In this document: positions 4,678-6,848 of the stretch, one piece after another | How positions within the stretch are numbered: the stretch's first letter is position 1 | Layout of the letters: each line of letters begins with the position of its first letter | Source of the DNA: an uncultured Eubacteriales bacterium | GTDB taxonomy: Bacteria; Bacillota; Clostridia; Oscillospirales; Acutalibacteraceae | NCBI GenBank assembly: GCA_900320925.1 | Contig: ONUD01000012.1 | Location: 1 to 6,848, forward strand | Direction of reading: 5' to 3' | DNA length: 6,848 nt | Made by a program: the position numbers and the translations under genes | The notes under the pieces: generated by a model | Seen by the model: the letters and a program-made list of their open reading frames with translations, nothing else | Database searches by the model: none | What the model was told of the DNA's origin: nothing

Positions 4678-6567
4678 TTATGCGGAAGCAGATTCTTTGG
4701 AAGGCTGACTGACCCTGACAAATGCACAGCTGTCACGGGGAATTGTCAGTTCCTTGCCATCAAGCTGCGTTCCCATCCAAGTTTCCCCGCCAACAAATTC
4801 TTCGGGAACTTGAAAGGTAATGGTACAGTCTGCCGCATTGAACACGCACAGCAGCTTATCCTTCTCATCTTCACGGATATAACACATGGTTCTTCCGGTA
4901 GAACCGTAGTCCTTGATTTCGCCGTCCCTCAGACAGGAACAGGCATGACGCATTTTGCCAAGCTGCCGGTACCATTCCAGCAGGTCTTTGTCCTCCCGCC
5001 CCCACGGGTAGGTGGCACGGTTGAACGGGTCTTTATAGCCCTCCACACCTACTTCATCACCGTAGTAAATGCACGGTACCCCCGGTAAGGTATATAAGAT
5101 ACCGCTGGCGATCCTCATACGCCGCAGACCATACGCTCTCTGTTCGGGAGAAAGACGGGTTGCCGCCTGCCATTCTCTTCCTCTGCCATACTGACGCTCC
5201 CCTGCAAGGAGGGTAATGATTCTTTCCGTGTCATGGGTGCCGAGCAGGTTCATTAAAGAGCGGAGAACCGGACGGGGATAATTCTCGACAACGGTCATAA
5301 TCATTTCCAGCATATGCTTGCCGTCGCCGCAGTCCAGAAATCCCAGAATGGCATCCCGGAACGGATAGTTCATCACACTGTCCAGTTCTCTGCCATAGAG
5401 GAAGCGGCGGCGAGAACTGTAGCTTTCCTTGTTGGAGGCATCCTCCCACACCTCTCCTAAAAGCAGTGCCTGAGGGTCTTCGGCTTTCACAGCTTCACGG
5501 ATATGCTCGATAAATTCATCGGGCAGTTCATCTGCCACATCCAGCCGCCAGCCACTGTTGCCTGCCCGAATCCATTTGCGGATAATGCCGTTTTCACCGT
5601 TGATGTATTCATTAAAAGAGTTGGAAAGCTCCTCCACTTCGGGGAGGGTATTGAATCCCCACCATGAATTGTAGATATTCGGCCATTCAATGAATTTGTA
5701 CCATGTATAGTAAGGTGACTGCGTGGAGTTATAGGCACCGTTTTCAGGATAGCGTTTTTCACGGTTGAAATATTTGCTGTCGCTTCCCGTATGGCTGAAC
5801 ACACCATCATTGATAATGCGGATCCCCAGTTTTTTCGCTTCCTGACAAAGCTCTTTGAAATCCTCTTCCGTACCGAGGACAGGGTCGATTTTTTCATAAT
5901 CGCCCGTATCATAGCGGTGGTTGGAGTAGGCTTCAAAGATCGGGTTCAGGTAGATACAGGTCACGCCCAGACTTTGCAGATAGGGCAGTTTCATGGTAAT
6001 GCCTTTCAGGTCACCCTGGAAAAAGTCGGAATTGGTAATCATACCGAATTCATTCGGCCGCCAGTCAGGAATGACATTCCAGTCCGTTTGTATTTTTTTA
6101 TCAGGATAGACTCCCTTTTTTTTCTCGCCCGAAAAGCAGAACCTGTCGGGGAAGATCTGATACATGATACCGCCCGGCAGCCAGTCGGGGGTCTGGAAAT
6201 CCGCCTCGTAGCAGGTAAGCTGGAATCGCGGTTCACAGTCGCTCATGGCAAGATAGCCCTCACCAAAGCCTTTCTTCATGATATAACGTCTGCCGTGGCA
6301 GGTATCCAGTCCGAAATGGTACCAGTACAGTCCCACTGCATCCACCTTGACATCACATTCCCATTGTTCATGGTCATCCCCGACCATGCCTGCCCAGAAC
6401 ATACCATAGTTATCGGTATCACCGTACTTGTCATCCTTGACGGACAGAAACGCACCGGTACATTTCAAATCTCTCGGCAGAACAATTCGAAAATGGATAC
6501 TTGTTCCGAACGGAATCGCTCCCACAGGGTTACGGAATTCCGTTTCCCTTGCGTTAAATAGTTTCAT
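4678..6567 (-). CDS. Intracellular GH13 alpha-glucan hydrolase, neopullulanase/cyclomaltodextrinase-like
   Basis: A 629-residue glycoside hydrolase of family 13. Residues 1 to about 125 form an N-terminal beta domain like that of neopullulanases (FGTSIHFRIVLPRD, AVGLYWYHFGLD). The barrel starts at GGIMYQIFPDRF (132-143), and the C-terminal beta domain runs from about 540. Conserved regions are DGVFSHTG (254-261), GWRLDVADE (339-347, nucleophile Asp343), LLGEVWED (369-376, acid/base Glu372) and LLGTHDTER (441-449, Asp446). The fifth region reads TLPEVE (307-312) instead of the MPKLN of typical neopullulanases. It likely cleaves alpha-1,4 bonds (perhaps also alpha-1,6) of imported maltodextrins, cyclodextrins or pullulan pieces. 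No signal peptide: cytoplasmic. The start at MKLFNARE is supported by GAGGGG 10 nt upstream; an in-frame TTG eight codons earlier has no such site. It is monocistronic here, with its own strong promoter and a terminator. The exact substrate cannot be read from sequence. Confidence 0.92.
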   Translation of the reverse strand: MKLFNARETEFRNPVGAIPFGTSIHFRIVLPRDLKCTGAFLSVKDDKYGDTDNYGMFWAGMVGDDHEQWECDVKVDAVGLYWYHFGLDTCHGRRYIMKKGFGEGYLAMSDCEPRFQLTCYEADFQTPDWLPGGIMYQIFPDRFCFSGEKKKGVYPDKKIQTDWNVIPDWRPNEFGMITNSDFFQGDLKGITMKLPYLQSLGVTCIYLNPIFEAYSNHRYDTGDYEKIDPVLGTEEDFKELCQEAKKLGIRIINDGVFSHTGSDSKYFNREKRYPENGAYNSTQSPYYTWYKFIEWPNIYNSWWGFNTLPEVEELSNSFNEYINGENGIIRKWIRAGNSGWRLDVADELPDEFIEHIREAVKAEDPQALLLGEVWEDASNKESYSSRRRFLYGRELDSVMNYPFRDAILGFLDCGDGKHMLEMIMTVVENYPRPVLRSLMNLLGTHDTERIITLLAGERQYGRGREWQAATRLSPEQRAYGLRRMRIASGILYTLPGVPCIYYGDEVGVEGYKDPFNRATYPWGREDKDLLEWYRQLGKMRHACSCLRDGEIKDYGSTGRTMCYIREDEKDKLLCVFNAADCTITFQVPEEFVGGETWMGTQLDGKELTIPRDSCAFVRVSQPSKESASA

Positions 6568-6577
6568 TGCTGCAAAA

Positions 6578-6583
6578 CCCCTC
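6578..6583 (-). promoter_or_regulatory. Ribosome binding site deciding the GH13 start
   Basis: GAGGGG on the minus strand, 10 nt before the ATG at 6567. It lies inside the longer frame beginning with TTG at 6591, which argues against that upstream start. Confidence 0.75.
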
Positions 6584-6598
6584 AATTGCAAGTTTCAT

Positions 6599-6620
6599 GT
6601 GTGCTTCCCCATCCGCACAC
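6599..6620 (-). promoter_or_regulatory. Inverted repeat at the 5' end of the GH13 transcript (operator or leader hairpin)
   Basis: Exact 6-bp arms GTGTGC (6599-6604) and GCACAC (6615-6620) surround 10 bases. The predicted transcription start is about 6621, so the repeat occupies roughly the first 20 nt of the transcript. It could be an operator overlapping the start site or a 5' stem-loop protecting the mRNA. It does not match a CcpA cre site or another operator I know. Confidence 0.5.
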
Positions 6621-6627
6621 GACTAAA

Positions 6628-6656
6628 ATTATAATACCATCTCAAGTTTGTGTCAA
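6628..6656 (-). promoter_or_regulatory. Perfect-consensus sigma-70/A promoter for the GH13 gene
   Basis: On the minus strand, TTGACA (6651-6656) and TATAAT (6628-6633) are both exact and are separated by exactly 17 bp. Transcription would start near 6621, leaving a leader of about 54 nt with the ribosome binding site at 6578-6583. Such a strong core promoter suggests either constitutive expression or control by a repressor at the start site. Confidence 0.88.
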
Positions 6657-6678
6657 GTCAGTTTCTTGCTAAACACGG

Positions 6679-6749
6679 AAATCAAGTTTCTAATGAAGAA
6701 TGATGTATCAACGGGGACGTTTGCCCGATGTTGGACATGGCAAGGGAAA
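6679..6749 (-). repeat. 71-bp dispersed repeat, copy B
   Basis: Direct-orientation copy of 2174-2244 (offset 4505 bp, six mismatches, no gaps). Like copy A it lies just upstream of a minus-strand promoter: 22 bp separate it from the GH13 -35 box, against 24 bp for copy A and the DUF1858 -35 box. Its right end runs into an intact hairpin (6739-6759) which copy A has lost, so copy B seems the more complete member. Confidence 0.85.
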
Positions 6750-6759
6750 CTTCCTTGCC
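6739..6759. repeat. Hairpin at the outer end of repeat copy B
   Basis: GGCAAGG (6739-6745) and CCTTGCC (6753-6759) are exact 7-bp inverted arms around 7 bases. The stem can extend by a G-T and an A-T pair. No T-tract follows on either strand, so it is not an intrinsic terminator. It may be a structural end of the repeat element. Confidence 0.55.
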
Positions 6760-6848
6760 GACACGCTCCCTCCGTCAAAAACCGCTGTCACTTCATTATA
6801 TGAGATATTTTCCCTCTGTTATCAAAGTTACTTGCTATTATCACTTTA
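6750..6848. other. Non-coding stretch right of repeat copy B
   Basis: About 100 bp with no supportable gene. It becomes AT-rich to the right. A minus-strand TATAAT (6795-6800) has only a weak TTGATA 19 bp upstream, so a promoter is doubtful. The repeat element may extend into this part, since copy A no longer matches it beyond the hairpin and cannot define the end. Confidence 0.4.

Noticed and set aside
5791..6561. A 256-codon plus-strand frame opposite the GH13 gene
   Set aside because: It is a shadow of the amylase reading frame. The opposite strand carries all GH13 motifs in order, and no initiation signal is seen.
2174..6749. Composite transposon or integrative element bounded by the two repeats
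   Set aside because: There are no integrase, terminal inverted repeats, target duplications or shift in base composition. The Rpn-family protein is not known to mobilise such repeats, and the amylase looks like an ordinary chromosomal gene.
6795..6825. Minus-strand promoter TTGATA/TATAAT right of repeat copy B
   Set aside because: The 19-bp spacer and weak -35, with only the repeat downstream, give too little support.

Overview
The window looks like chromosomal DNA of a low-to-mid GC Firmicute, most likely a gut-type Clostridium relative of the Ruminococcaceae/Oscillospirales. The grounds are strong AGGAG/GAGGGG-type ribosome binding sites, TTGACA/TATAAT promoters, an RqcH-TrmK-Nif3-DUF1858 gene set, a cytoplasmic neopullulanase-type GH13 enzyme and an Rpn/PD-(D/E)XK protein with an xEGR tail. 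The taxon is inferred, not proven. No tRNA, rRNA, CRISPR array, phage gene or insertion-sequence transposase is visible.

Left part (1-2150, all minus strand) is one compact operon read right to left: a 67-aa DUF1858 CxxC protein, trmK (tRNA m1A22 methyltransferase), a Nif3/DUF34 metal protein, and rqcH (ribosome quality control; its C-terminal part lies beyond base 1). Junctions are 1 nt apart, overlapping (TGATG) or 15 nt apart, so the genes are probably translationally coupled. A promoter at 2121-2149 drives them. The set joins tRNA modification, rescue of stalled 50S subunits and a small probable redox protein.

Middle part (2150-4629, plus strand) starts with a divergent intergenic region of about 350 bp that holds a dispersed repeat and a plus-strand promoter. 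Next is an unusual fusion of a short-chain dehydrogenase with a TagD-like nucleotidyltransferase, a plausible one-polypeptide maker of a CDP-activated polyol. An Rpn-family nuclease-like protein with its own extended -10 promoter and a 12-bp tandem repeat tract follows. A perfect 21-bp-stem bidirectional terminator fills the gap between its stop codon and that of the convergent gene.

Right part (4678-6848, minus strand) is a complete cytoplasmic GH13 alpha-glucan hydrolase with a perfect-consensus promoter. Upstream lies a second copy of the 71-bp repeat, 91.5% identical by hand alignment. Both copies sit in the same orientation and about 23 bp upstream of the -35 box of a minus-strand promoter, which is the most unexplained non-coding pattern here. 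The fusion enzyme is the most interesting gene.
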